This document shows, one piece after another, positions 51,405-61,300 of a DNA stretch of 64,000 nt. Location of the stretch: assembly GCF_003627055.1 (NCBI RefSeq), contig NZ_CP032624.1:806001-870000 (forward strand), given 5' to 3'. Position numbers and translations under genes: made by a program. Source of the DNA: Gryllotalpicola protaetiae. Lineage in GTDB: Bacteria > Actinomycetota > Actinomycetes > Actinomycetales > Microbacteriaceae. Position 1 is the stretch's first letter. Every line of letters starts with the position of its first letter. The notes under the pieces are model-generated. The model worked only from the letters and a program-made list of their open reading frames with translations, was not told where the DNA came from and did not search any database.

Positions 51405-52637
51405 TCAGCCGCGCCGCTTCGCCAGCTCGCGCACCGTCGCCTCGAAGGCGTCGAGCGCGACCGCCACATCGTCGACCGTGACGATCTCGTCGGGGCTGTG
51501 GCTCACGCCCTGGTTCCCGTTCCGCACGAAGAGCATGCCGATGTCCGCGACGTCGGCGACCGCCATCGCGTCGTGGCCCGCCCGCGACCACAGGGTGAGC
51601 GGGTCGTCGACCCCGGCGGCCGCGATGCTCGCCTCGACGGCGGCCATCAGCTCGTCGTCGCACGCGACCGCGTCGGCGCGGTAGATCTCGGTCGCCGACC
51701 ACTCGAGGTCGCGCAGCGCGGCGATCTCGTCGGCCGTCTCCTGGATGCGCGCCCACGCGTCATCGCGGTCGATGTCGAACTCGGCCCGCAGATCGAGACT
51801 CAGCTCGACGCGGCCCGGGATCACGTTGACGCCGCCCGGATAGGCCTGCAGCCTGCCGACCGTCGCGATCACCTCGAGGTCCTGGCCGATCCGCTCGATC
51901 TCGACGACGAGCTCAGAGGCGCCGACGAGCGCGTCGCGACGCAGCTCGTAGGGCGTGCCCCCCGCGTGACCCGCGTGCCCCGTGATCTCGATCGTGAAGC
52001 GGCGCGCCGCGGCGATCGACGAGACGATCGCGAGCGGCAGGCCGGCCTGCTCGAGGTACGGCCCCTGCTCGATGTGCGCCTCGAGGTAGGCGACGATCTC
52101 GCGCGGCATGCGCGCCGCGTCGCCGATGCGCGCAGGGTCGAGGCCGTAGTCGAGGGATGCCTGGCGCAGCGTCTTCCCGTCAGCGTCGGCGTAGTCCCAC
52201 CACGCGTCGTCCCACGCGCCGGCGAACGCGCGCGAGCCCGAGAGGGCGCTGCCGAAGCGGGTGCCCTCCTCGTCGCTGAACGCGACCACCTCGAGCGCGA
52301 AGGGCAGGGCGCCCGCTTCCGCGCGGAGCCGGGCGACCGCCTCGATCGCGAGCAGCACGCCCAGCGGCCCGTCGTACTTCCCCGCGTCGGGCACGGTGTC
52401 GATGTGCGAGCCGAGCACGACGGCCGGCAGATCGGGTGCGGCGCCCTCGATGCGCCCGCAGACGTTGCCGGCGGCATCCGTCGACACCGCGAGACCGGCC
52501 TCGCGCATCCAGCCGGCGACGAGCTTCGCCGCGGTGCGGTGGGCGTCGCTCAGGTGCGTTCTGGTGAGGAATCCGTCGGTCTCGCTGATGGCCCCGAGCT
52601 CGTCGGCCCGCGCCATAATGCGCTCGGCCGCGCTCAT
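51405..52637 (-). CDS. allC: Allantoate amidohydrolase (M20 family)
   Basis: The 410-residue dinuclear metallo-hydrolase of the allantoate/ureidoglycolate/N-carbamoyl amino-acid group shows GSHIDTVPDAGKYDGPLG, FSDEEGTRFGSALSGSRAFA, EAHIEQGPYLEQAGLPLA, ITGHAGHAGGTPYELRRDAL and SRAGHDAMAVA. It cuts allantoate to ureidoglycine, CO2 and ammonia. It overlaps the PucG-like gene by ATGA, which takes the ureidoglycine product. Confidence 0.9.
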   Translation of the reverse strand: MSAAERIMARADELGAISETDGFLTRTHLSDAHRTAAKLVAGWMREAGLAVSTDAAGNVCGRIEGAAPDLPAVVLGSHIDTVPDAGKYDGPLGVLLAIEAVARLRAEAGALPFALEVVAFSDEEGTRFGSALSGSRAFAGAWDDAWWDYADADGKTLRQASLDYGLDPARIGDAARMPREIVAYLEAHIEQGPYLEQAGLPLAIVSSIAAARRFTIEITGHAGHAGGTPYELRRDALVGASELVVEIERIGQDLEVIATVGRLQAYPGGVNVIPGRVELSLDLRAEFDIDRDDAWARIQETADEIAALRDLEWSATEIYRADAVACDDELMAAVEASIAAAGVDDPLTLWSRAGHDAMAVADVADIGMLFVRNGNQGVSHSPDEIVTVDDVAVALDAFEATVRELAKRRG

Positions 52638-53896
52638 TCGGCGCTCCCGTAATACGCGAGCGCGCCGTCGACCCCGCCGCCCGCGGGCACCGCGGCGCCC
52701 GCGCGCCGCAGCACCTGCTCGAGCGCGGCGAGGGTGGTGAGCACCGTGTCACGGCGGGCGTTGTAGCCCATCACGCCGATGCGCCAGATGCGCCCGTGCA
52801 GGGGGCCGAACGAGGTGCCGATCTCGATCGCGTAGTCGGCGAGCAGCGCGCCGCGCACCGCCTCGCCCTCGACCCCAGCCGGAATGAACACGCCGATCAC
52901 GTTGTTCATGCGGTGGTCCTGATCGCCGAACAGCTCGAGGCCGAGCCCCGCCAGCCCCGCTGCCATCGCCCCGCCGTGCAGCGCGTGCCGCTCGACGGCG
53001 ACGCTCATGGTCTCCTCGACGAGCAGGCGGGCGCACTCGCGGGCGGCGTACAGCATCGAGGTCGCCTCGGTGTGGTGGTTGAGGCGCTTCTCGCCCCAGT
53101 AGTCGAGGATCTGGCCGAGATCGAAGTAGTTCGAGCGGATGGGGTGCGCGACCACCTGCGAGTCCGCATCGCGGATGCCGGCCTCGATGCTCTTGCGCGC
53201 GGCGATCACCGCGACGGCGCGGTCGCTGAGCGTGATCGGCGAGGAGCCGGACGGGCCGGCGAGGCACTTCTGCAGGCCGGCCGTCGCGGCGTCGACGCCC
53301 CAGGCATCCGTCTCGAACTCGTTGCCGCCGAGCGATGCCGTGACGTCCGTGTAGAACAGCACGCCACGCTCTTGGCAGGCCGCGCCGATCTCGGCGAGCG
53401 GCTGCGCGACCGTCGTCGACGTGTCGCCGTGCACGAGCGCGAGCAGCTTGGGCTGCACGGCGTCGAGGGCGGCGATGACCTCCTCAGGCGGGAAGACCGT
53501 GCCCCACTCGCGCTCGATCGTGTGCACGTCGGCGCCGCAGCGCGCCGCGATCTCCTGCAGCAGGAAGCCGAAGCGGCCGAAGATCGGCACGAGCACCCGG
53601 TCGCCCGGCTCGATGAGCGAGACGAGAGCGGCCTCGATGCCGGCGCGCGAGGTGCCGTCGACGAGCAGCGTCGCGGCGTTCGCCGTGCGGAAGACGCCCC
53701 GGTAGAGCTCCTGCGTCTCGGCCATGTAGGCCGTCATCGCCGGGTCGTACTGACCTACGAGCGCGGCTGACATCGCGCGCAGCACCCGTGGGTCGGCGGT
53801 GATCGGTCCCGGGCCCATCAGGAGGCGGTGGGGCGGGTGGACAGCCTGCGTGGAACGCAGGCGCGCACTTTGCGCTTGGGGGGTCTGCGCGGTCAC
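52634..53896 (-). CDS. PucG-like ureidoglycine-glyoxylate aminotransferase
   Basis: The 420-residue class V PLP enzyme belongs to the alanine-glyoxylate aminotransferase family: HRLLMGPGPITADPRVLRAM, TLLVDGTSRAGIEAALVSLI, YTDVTASLGGNEFETDAWGV, and PLP lysine in AGLQKCLAGPSGSSP. The neighbouring allantoate amidohydrolase makes it most likely PucG, which passes the amino group of ureidoglycine to glyoxylate, giving oxalurate and glycine. GTG 53896 overlaps the amidase stop (GTGA). An ordinary serine/alanine-glyoxylate role cannot be excluded. Confidence 0.85.
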   Translation of the reverse strand: MTAQTPQAQSARLRSTQAVHPPHRLLMGPGPITADPRVLRAMSAALVGQYDPAMTAYMAETQELYRGVFRTANAATLLVDGTSRAGIEAALVSLIEPGDRVLVPIFGRFGFLLQEIAARCGADVHTIEREWGTVFPPEEVIAALDAVQPKLLALVHGDTSTTVAQPLAEIGAACQERGVLFYTDVTASLGGNEFETDAWGVDAATAGLQKCLAGPSGSSPITLSDRAVAVIAARKSIEAGIRDADSQVVAHPIRSNYFDLGQILDYWGEKRLNHHTEATSMLYAARECARLLVEETMSVAVERHALHGGAMAAGLAGLGLELFGDQDHRMNNVIGVFIPAGVEGEAVRGALLADYAIEIGTSFGPLHGRIWRIGVMGYNARRDTVLTTLAALEQVLRRAGAAVPAGGGVDGALAYYGSAE

Positions 53897-55095
53897 GCGG
53901 CTGCCTTTCCGTTGAGTGAGTCGGCGACGGATGCCGCAAGCTCGACGAGCGCGACATCGGTGTTCCTCGCCCCGATCAGCGACAGCCCGACCGGGCCGCC
54001 GGCGAGCTGCATGAGCGGGGCTGAGAGCGCGGGGCGGCCGGTGAGCCCCCCGATGCAGGTGAGGCGCATGGTCGCGGCGCGCACCGCTTCGAGGTCGGCG
54101 GGCGGCGCGTCGGCGGGCGGCGCGGCCGACGCTGCGGCCGGCAGCAGCAGCACGCGGCCCTCTGCCTGCTCGTCGAAGCTGATGCGGAAGGCGGCGATCG
54201 CCTCGCGGGCTGTGGCCGCCTCGGCGGCCGTGATCAGCGCGGCCGCGTCGAAGCGCGCCTGGATGTCGGCGCCGAGCGCGCCCGGGTGAGCGCTGACCCA
54301 CTCGCCGTGGCTGCGCCACGCTTCGTGCGCCTGGGTCACCCGGTAGAGCTCGGAGAGGTCGGCGAGGTCGCCGGGGTCGACCGCCTCGTCGACGTCGAAG
54401 CCGGCCGCGATCATCGCATCGACCGTGTGCCGGAACTGCTTGTCGAGCTCGTGAGGCAGCCCGGCCGACTGCGTGTCGACAAGAGCGAAGCGGATGTCCC
54501 CGGCGTGCTGCGGAGCGTTCGCGAGCCCCACTCGTGCGACGGTCGCGAGCGTGTCGGCGTCGCGGGTGAGCCAGCCGACCGTGTCGTAGGAGGGGGCGAG
54601 CGGCAGCACGCCGTCGACCGGCACTGCGCCGTGCGTCGTGCGCAGGCCCCACAGCCCCTGGTACGAGGCCGGCACGCGGATCGAGCCGCCGGTGTCGGTG
54701 CCGAGCCCGACGGTCGCCTCGCCGAGCGCGACGGCGGCGGCCGGACCGCTCGACGAGCCGCCGGGCAGCGCGCCGGGGACGGCGGCGTTGGGCGGGGTGC
54801 CGTACGCCGCATTGCGGCCCGCGATCGAGTACGCGAACTGGTCGGTCTGGGCGATGCCGACGACATCGGCGCCCGCGTCGAGCAGGGCGGTGACGGCGGG
54901 GGCGGTGACGGCGGCCGGGCTCTGGCCCGCCAGGTAGTCGGGCACACCCGCGCCGACCGCGGCGCCCTGCAGCTCGAAGAGGTCCTTGACCGCGACGGTC
55001 ATGCCGGCGAGCGGGCCGACGCCCGTGCCCGCGAGCAGCGGCGCTCCGGTGAGGCGCCAGACGGTGGTGTCGATGGGCGTGCGGGGGGTGTCCAC
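53893..55095 (-). CDS. Amidase-signature family hydrolase
   Basis: The 400-residue amidase has the Ser-cisSer-Lys triad: Lys in GMTVAVKDLFELQG, cis-Ser and nucleophile in PGGSSSGPAAAVALGEATVG, followed by GLGTDTGGSIRVPASYQGLW. It is shorter than usual and the sequence is closer to AMI1-type indoleacetamide hydrolases than to allophanate hydrolase. In this locus it may release ammonia from oxamate, oxalurate-derived or allophanate-like products. GTG 55095 is taken as start; upstream reading enters a palindromic repeat. Confidence 0.85.
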   Translation of the reverse strand: MDTPRTPIDTTVWRLTGAPLLAGTGVGPLAGMTVAVKDLFELQGAAVGAGVPDYLAGQSPAAVTAPAVTALLDAGADVVGIAQTDQFAYSIAGRNAAYGTPPNAAVPGALPGGSSSGPAAAVALGEATVGLGTDTGGSIRVPASYQGLWGLRTTHGAVPVDGVLPLAPSYDTVGWLTRDADTLATVARVGLANAPQHAGDIRFALVDTQSAGLPHELDKQFRHTVDAMIAAGFDVDEAVDPGDLADLSELYRVTQAHEAWRSHGEWVSAHPGALGADIQARFDAAALITAAEAATAREAIAAFRISFDEQAEGRVLLLPAAASAAPPADAPPADLEAVRAATMRLTCIGGLTGRPALSAPLMQLAGGPVGLSLIGARNTDVALVELAASVADSLNGKAAA

Positions 55096-55121
55096 GCTCT
55101 GATCATCTCGCGAACCGCCGT

Positions 55122-55180
55122 CGAGTACGGAGTCATCGCACGCAAGTCGCCCCCGTGACGACGTCGACTCCGTAGTCGGC
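55122..55180. repeat. Imperfect intergenic palindrome before the amidase gene
   Basis: CGAGTACGGAGTC (55122-55134) pairs with GACTCCGTAGTCG (55166-55178) at 12 of 13 positions. It lies between the racemase stop and the amidase start and may be a terminator-like or extragenic repeat. Confidence 0.5.
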
Positions 55181-55190
55181 GCGCGGCGAC

Positions 55191-55949
55191 TCACCACGCC
55201 GCAGGCGACAGCGAGAACTCGGCCAGCGCGCCGCGATACTCCTTGAGCGGCGGTCGGGCGTACTCGCCGCGGCGGCTCGTCGAGAGCCCGAGCGCGACAA
55301 GCGACTCGGCGAGGCGTGTCGCGGCTGCCACCCCGTCGATCACCGGGACACCAAGCTCTGCAGACACCTCCGCGCAGAAATCCGCCATGCCGGCGCAGCC
55401 GAGCACGATCACGTCGCTGCCGTCCGTGCGCAGAGCTCGCCGGCATTCGTCCGCCGTCTGGCGGCGCGCGTCCGAGCCGGGCAGCTCGAGATCGAGCACC
55501 GGGATGTCGACCGCGTGGATGCCGGAGCATGCGCCCCAGAATCCGTAGCGCTCCGCCAGCTCCTCCGCGCGACCGATCGTGCGCGGAAGAGTCGTGACGA
55601 TGCTGAAGTGCCGCCCGAGCAGGGTGGCGAGGTGCATCGCCGCCTCGGCGATGCCGACCACCGGCCCCGACGCCACCTCGCGGGCGGCGTCGAGGCCAGG
55701 GTCGCCGAAGCATGCCAGCACGTAGGCGTCGACGGCGTCGGCCTCGCCACGCGCGATCTCCGCGAGAAGACCGGGCACGGCGAGCGCCTCGTCGTAGTGG
55801 CTCTCGATCGAGGCGGGGCCCATCTCGGGATTGACCGCGGTCACCGTCGTCCCAGCGGAGGCCGCGGCGAGCGCGGCCCGCCCGATGGCGGCGGTCATCG
55901 ACGAGGTGGTGTTGGGGTTGATCGCGCGCAGGTGCACGGCGGCAGGCAT
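55191..55949 (-). CDS. Asp/Glu/hydantoin racemase family protein (allantoin racemase-like)
   Basis: The 252-residue protein has the two cysteine motifs of the HyuE/allantoin racemase family: VLACFGDPGLDAAREV (first catalytic Cys) and VIVLGCAGMADFCAEVS (second), with INPNTTSSMTAAIGRAA at the start. It interconverts allantoin or hydantoin enantiomers. Next to an allantoinase, an allantoin permease and an amidohydrolase, allantoin is the likely substrate. It lies 25 bases after the permease gene. Confidence 0.88.
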   Translation of the reverse strand: MPAAVHLRAINPNTTSSMTAAIGRAALAAASAGTTVTAVNPEMGPASIESHYDEALAVPGLLAEIARGEADAVDAYVLACFGDPGLDAAREVASGPVVGIAEAAMHLATLLGRHFSIVTTLPRTIGRAEELAERYGFWGACSGIHAVDIPVLDLELPGSDARRQTADECRRALRTDGSDVIVLGCAGMADFCAEVSAELGVPVIDGVAAATRLAESLVALGLSTSRRGEYARPPLKEYRGALAEFSLSPAAW

Positions 55950-55974
55950 CCGATCTGCGTAGGGAAAAGGGGGA

Positions 55975-57549
55975 CTACTCGGCCACCAGCCCGGCGACGA
56001 CCGGGATCTCAGCCGACTGCGGAGCCTCGGCGAGCGTCGGCGCGACGATCGGGTTGAGCTTCTCGGCCACCCAGTAGGCGACGAGGCCGACGGCGCAGCC
56101 GATGAACCACGAGTAGTCGCCGACCGCCGAGCCGAGGGCGGGCACGAGCACGATCGGCAGCCCGATCGCGGCACCGATCGCCGTCGCGATGATGGCGTTC
56201 GGGTTGAAGCCCTTCTTGTAGAAGTACTTGCCCCAGGGGTTCAGCGTGAACAGGTCGTCCGTGAACACCTTCTGCTTGTGCACCAGGTAGAAGTCGGCGA
56301 GCAGCACGCCGAACAGGGGGCCGATGACCGCGCCCAGGGTGTTCAGCGTGTAGTTGATCGTCGACGGGCTGTTGTACAGGTTCCACGGCGTGATGAGCAC
56401 CGAGCCGACTGCGGCGATCATGCCGCCCATGCGCCAGCTGATGCGCTTCGGCGAGACATTCGAGAAGTCGAACGCGGGCGAGACGAAGTTCGCGACGATG
56501 TTGATACCGATCGTGGCGACCGTGAAGGTGAGCGCCGCGAGGATGATCGCAAACGTCGAGTCGATGCTGCCGACGGTCTCGACCGGGTCGGTGATCATCT
56601 TCCCGAACACCGGCACGGTGGCCGCGGTGGTGATGACCGTGAGGATCGAGAAGAACAGGAAGTTCACCGGCAGGCCCCAGAAATTGCCCCAGCGCACTGA
56701 CGTGAACGTCTTGCCGTACCGCGAGAAGTCGCCGAAGTTGAGCAGCGGCCCCGAGAAATACGACACGGTGAGCGCGATGGCGCTGATGAACACCGCCCAT
56801 TGCTTACCGGCCGACAGGTGCAGCGACGGGTTCAGGTTCCAATTGATGTGGCCGAAACCGCCGGCGCGCGACAGCAGGTAGATCGCGAGGGCGAGCATCA
56901 CGACGTAGACGGCCGGGCCGGCGAAGTCGATGAAGCGGCGGATCGTGTTCATTCCGGTCCAGAACACGGCGGCCTGGGCGACCCAGAGGATGCCGTAGGT
57001 GATCCAGCCGAGGGTCGAGAGGCCGGCGAAGCCGTGCTGGTGCACGTCCGCGAGCGGAGCGAGGCTCGGCCATAGCTTGAGCGCGACGATGATGAGAGCG
57101 GCAGAGGCGAGGTAGGTCTGGATGCCGTACCAGGCCACCGCGATCAGCCCGCGGATGATCGCCGGCACGTTCGCGCCCAGCACGCCGAACACCGAGCGGC
57201 TGATGACCGGGTAGGGCACGCCCGCCTTCTGGCTCGGCTTGGCGATGAGGTTCGCGAGGAAGAACACGATGACGATGCCGACGACGAGGGCGAGCAGCAC
57301 CTGCCACGCGGCGAGGCCGAGTGCGAAGAAGCTGCCGGCGGTCACGTAGCCGCCGACCGAGTGCACGTCCGACATCCAGAACGCGAAGATGTTGTACCAG
57401 GACCAGTTCTGCTTCTTCAGCGGTGCGAGGTCTTCGTTGGCGAGCCGTGGGTCGTACTCGGCTGCGACGATGCCGGCGCCCTCTGGGAGGCCGGCCGCTT
57501 CGAGCAGGTCGTGCGGCTTGGTGGGCGGTGAAGCTACTGACTCTGACAT
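55975..57549 (-). CDS. NCS1-family allantoin/hydantoin/nucleobase permease
   Basis: The 524-residue transporter has 12 membrane segments and NCS1 signatures: QNWSWYNIFAFWMSDVHSVG near residue 45, PVISRSVFGVLGANVPAIIR, FDFSNVSPKRISWRMGGMIA and GVLLADFYLVHKQKV. Members import allantoin, uracil, hydantoin or purines. Its start is preceded by GGAAGG. Upstream is one of two operators for the XRE-cupin regulator transcribed away from it. Position favours allantoin or a purine as substrate. Confidence 0.9.
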   Translation of the reverse strand: MSESVASPPTKPHDLLEAAGLPEGAGIVAAEYDPRLANEDLAPLKKQNWSWYNIFAFWMSDVHSVGGYVTAGSFFALGLAAWQVLLALVVGIVIVFFLANLIAKPSQKAGVPYPVISRSVFGVLGANVPAIIRGLIAVAWYGIQTYLASAALIIVALKLWPSLAPLADVHQHGFAGLSTLGWITYGILWVAQAAVFWTGMNTIRRFIDFAGPAVYVVMLALAIYLLSRAGGFGHINWNLNPSLHLSAGKQWAVFISAIALTVSYFSGPLLNFGDFSRYGKTFTSVRWGNFWGLPVNFLFFSILTVITTAATVPVFGKMITDPVETVGSIDSTFAIILAALTFTVATIGINIVANFVSPAFDFSNVSPKRISWRMGGMIAAVGSVLITPWNLYNSPSTINYTLNTLGAVIGPLFGVLLADFYLVHKQKVFTDDLFTLNPWGKYFYKKGFNPNAIIATAIGAAIGLPIVLVPALGSAVGDYSWFIGCAVGLVAYWVAEKLNPIVAPTLAEAPQSAEIPVVAGLVAE

Positions 57550-57591
57550 GGCGTGAGCCTTCCGGAAAGAGTGGAGCGGGGCGGGGAGCGA

Positions 57592-57611
57592 ATGTGAAGC
57601 GATGACTTCAC
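57592..57611. promoter_or_regulatory. Operator 1 for the XRE-cupin regulator
   Basis: TGTGAAG-CGATGA-CTTCACA is a perfect 7+6+7 inverted repeat 43 bases before the permease start. It matches a second copy near the regulator at 18 of 20 positions. Confidence 0.8.
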
Positions 57612-57675
57612 ATGAGCGGATGCCAGAAAGCTACGGCCGCATCGCCGACGGCCCGTTTCGCTCGTGTAAAAGGTG

Positions 57676-57695
57676 TGTAAAGCGATGGCTTCACA
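57676..57695. promoter_or_regulatory. Operator 2 for the XRE-cupin regulator
   Basis: TGTAAAG-CGATGG-CTTCACA differs from the first copy at two bases. It lies 46 bases before the regulator start, so the protein may control itself and the permease from the two sites, 84 bases apart. Confidence 0.78.
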
Positions 57696-57740
57696 CTTTT
57701 CCTGCGGATTTCGCGGGACGAGCGCGGATATGGTGAGCGC

Positions 57741-58343
57741 GTGGACACCCCCGATCTCGCCAGCCCTGAGCGCCTTGGGGCGCGCCTGCGCGAGTTGCGC
57801 GAGCAGTCGGGGCGTTCGCTCAGATCGCTCGCCGCCGAGCTCGAGATCTCCGCGAGCGCACTGTCCCAGATCGAGCGCGGCGCGTTGCAGCCCTCCGTGA
57901 ACCGGTTGCTCGCGATCATCACAGCGCTCGACGTGCCGCTCTCGGAAGCGTTCGAGGACCGGCCAGTGGCATCCGTCGCCCATGCTCCCCACGACCGGGT
58001 CGTCGTGACCCGGTCGACCGCTCGGCCCGATCCGCTCGAGCTCGGCACGGGGGTCGTCTACCGCCGCCTCTCCCCCTCGCACATGCAGGGCGTCGACTTC
58101 TTCGAGTCGACCTACCCGCCGGGAAGTTCCGGCGATGAGAAGGCGGTGCTGCACACGCACGAGGGCTACGAGGTCGGGAACGTGACGCAGGGCACGCTGA
58201 CGATCCGCTTCGAAGACGAATCCGTCGAGCTGGAGCCGGGCGACTCGATCACCTACCCGAGCCGCACCCCGCACCTGATCGCCAACCCTCATGACGAGAC
58301 CGCGGTCGCGGTCTGGCTGATCGTGCACCCCGAGGCGCGCTAG
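57741..58343 (+). CDS. XRE-family regulator with C-terminal cupin domain
   Basis: The 200-residue protein has an N-terminal HTH_3 domain (residues 11-68: LGARLRELREQSGRSLRSLA, LEISASALSQIERGALQPSV) and a C-terminal cupin_2 barrel (about 125-196: HTHEGYEVGNVTQGTLTIRF, LEPGDSITYPSRTPH). This type senses a small ligand with the cupin and controls a linked catabolic operon. It is divergent from the NCS1 permease, with two matching operators in the gap. It is the most likely local regulator of the permease-racemase-amidase-pucG-allC transcript. Confidence 0.92.
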   Translation: MDTPDLASPERLGARLRELREQSGRSLRSLAAELEISASALSQIERGALQPSVNRLLAIITALDVPLSEAFEDRPVASVAHAPHDRVVVTRSTARPDPLELGTGVVYRRLSPSHMQGVDFFESTYPPGSSGDEKAVLHTHEGYEVGNVTQGTLTIRFEDESVELEPGDSITYPSRTPHLIANPHDETAVAVWLIVHPEAR

Positions 58344-58383
58344 CCGTAATCGCCCCGCAACACACGGCGACAAGACTGTGCAC

Positions 58384-61300
58384 ATGTCGATCAAGGTCGC
58401 GCTCGAGCACTACACGAGTTACGAGTTCGCGAAGCCCGTGAACGTGGCCCCTCATGTGGTGCGCCTGCGGCCCGCGCCGCACAGCCGCACACCGATCGAG
58501 GCGTACTCGCTCGATGTGAGCCCCGCGAACCACTTCATCAACTGGCAGCAGGACCCGTTCGGCAACTGGCTCGCGCGTCTCGTCTTCCCCGAGAAGGTCA
58601 GCCACCTCGAGATCACCGTCGGCATCGTCGCCGACCTGATGGTCATCAACCCGCTCGACTTCTTCATCGAGGAGTACGCCGAGCGATTCCCCTTCGAGTA
58701 CGCGCCCGCGTTGCGCGCGGATCTCGCGCCCTACCTGCGGCCGGTCGAGCAGAGCGAGGCGACGGATGCCTGGAAGGCCGCGCTCCCCCCGCTCACCGAG
58801 GGCGGCGTGCCGACCGTGCAGTTCCTCGCCGCGCTCAACACCGCGGTGTACAACGACGTGGCCTACGACATCCGTATGGAGCCGGGCGTGCAGACGCCCG
58901 ACGAGACGCTCGCGCGCGGCATCGGCTCGTGCCGCGACAGCGCGTGGCTGCTGGTGTCCCTGCTGCGCAAGTACGGCCTCGCCGCCCGATTCGTCTCGGG
59001 CTACCTCGTGCAGCTCGCTGCCGACCAGGAGTCCCTCGACGGCCCGAGCGGCCCGGCGAAAGACTTCACCGACCTGCACGCCTGGGCCGAGGTGTTCATC
59101 CCCGGTGCGGGCTGGGTCGGCCTCGACCCGACCAGCGCGCTGTTCGCGGGCGAGGGGCACATCCCGCTCAGCGCCACCCCGCATCCGTCGAGCGCGGCAC
59201 CGATCGAGGGCGCGACCGACCCGGTCGAGGTGACGTTCTCGTTCCACAACGAGGTGCGGCGCATCCATGAGGACCCGCGCACCACCAAGCCCTACTCCGC
59301 CGAGCAGTGGCAGCGCATCGACGCGCTCGGCGAAGCCGTCGACGAGCGCCTCGCCCGCGGCGACGTGCGCCTCACCATGGGCGGCGAGCCGACCTTCGTC
59401 GCGCTCGACGACGCGACCAGCGCCGAGTGGAACACCGACGCAGACGGCCCGCACAAGCGCGCACTCGCGAACGACCTCGCCGAGCGGCTGCGCGGCGTCT
59501 ACGCCCAGGGCGGCGTCGTGCACCGCGGCCAGGGCAAGTGGTACCCGGGCGAGCCGCTGCCGCGCTGGAACATCGCGCTGCAGTGGCGCACCGACGGCGA
59601 GCCGCTGTGGGGCGACCCGGCGCTGCTTGCCGACCCGTGGGGTGAGTCGATCGATGCGGATGCTTCGGCCGAAGCCGCCGCCCTCGGCACCCGCGTCACC
59701 GAGCTCCTCGGCCTGCCGACGACCCAGCTGCTCGGCGCCTTCGAGGACCCGCTCGCGGTGCTCGCCGCCGAGCGCCGCCTGCCGTCCGGCCCGAAGCCCA
59801 AGTCCGACGACCCGCGGACGCCTGCCGAGATCGCCGCGCTCGACCTGCTCACCGACACACCCACGGCGTGGGTGCTGCCGCTGACCACCGACAACGACGA
59901 GTGGACGAGTCCGCGCTGGCGCTTCCGCCGCGGCCGCCTTGTGCTCTCCCCCGGCACGAGCCCTGCGGGCCTGCGCCTGCCGCTCGACGCGATCGCCTGG
60001 CAGGACCCCGACTACCCCGGCGAGCCGTCATACCTCGAGGCGGGCGAGCCGCTCGAGGCGAGCATCCCCCGCGTGCGCCTCGCTGACCCGGCGGGCGCAG
60101 CCACCACCGCCGTCTCCTTCGAGGCGCGCGACGGGCACGTCCACGTCTTCCTGCCGCCCACGACGACGCTCGAGGCGTACGCCTCGCTGCTGAAGGTCGT
60201 CGAGCTCGCGGCATCCGAGCTGAGAGTCCCGGTCGTGCTCGAAGGCTACGGCCCGCCGCCGGACGCGCGGCTCACCCAGCTCGTCGTGACCCCGGACCCG
60301 GGCGTCATCGAGGTGAACGTGCAACCGACCTCGAGCTGGGCCGAACAGCGCGCACTCACCTTCGAGCTGTACGAGCAGGCGCGCCAGGCGCGCCTGTCGA
60401 CCGAGAAGTTCGACCTCGACGGGCTGCACACGGGCACCGGCGGCGGCAACCACATCACCATCGGCGGACCCCAGCCGATCGACTCGCCGCTGCTGCGCCG
60501 GCCCGACCTGCTGGTCAGCCTCGTGAGCTACTGGCAGCGGCATCCGTCGCTGTCCTATCTCTTCTCCGGCCGCTTCATCGGCCCGACCAGCCAGGCGCCG
60601 CGCTTCGACGAGGGGCGGCCCGAGGCGGTCTACGAGATGGAGATCGCGATCGCCGAGGTGCGCAGGATGCAGGCGCACGCCGAGCGGCTCGGGGATGAGA
60701 CCCGGCCGTGGCTCGTCGACCGCGCGCTGCGCCACCTGCTCACGGACCTCACCGGCAACACGCACCGCGCCGAGTTCTGCATCGACAAGCTGTACAGCCC
60801 CGATTCGAGCCGCGGTCGGCTCGGCCTGCTCGAGCTGCGCGGCTTCGAGATGCCGCCGCACCCCGAGCTCGCGCTCGTGCAGGCGCTGCTCGTGCGCAGC
60901 CTGGTCGCGATGTTCTGGGAGAAGCCGTACGAAGAGCCGCTCGTGCGCTGGGGCACGCGGCTGCACGAAGACTTCCTGCTGCCGCAGGGCGCCGCGAACG
61001 ACATCGCCGAGGTGGTCGCCGATCTGCGCGCGGCCGGCATCCCGTTCGACACCGGCTGGCTCGACCCGTTCGTCGAGTTCCGCTTCCCGCGCGTCGGGGT
61101 GACGCGCATCAGCGGCGCCGGGGAGGACATCGAGCTCGAGCTGCGCCAGGCCATCGAGCCGTGGAACGTGCTGGGCGAAGAGGCGACGAGCGGCGGCACC
61201 GCACGCTACGTCGACTCGTCGATCGAGCGCATGCAGGTGCGGGTGCGCGGCCTCGACCCCGCGCGCCACCTCGTCGCGGTCGGCGGCGCGGCCCTGCCGC

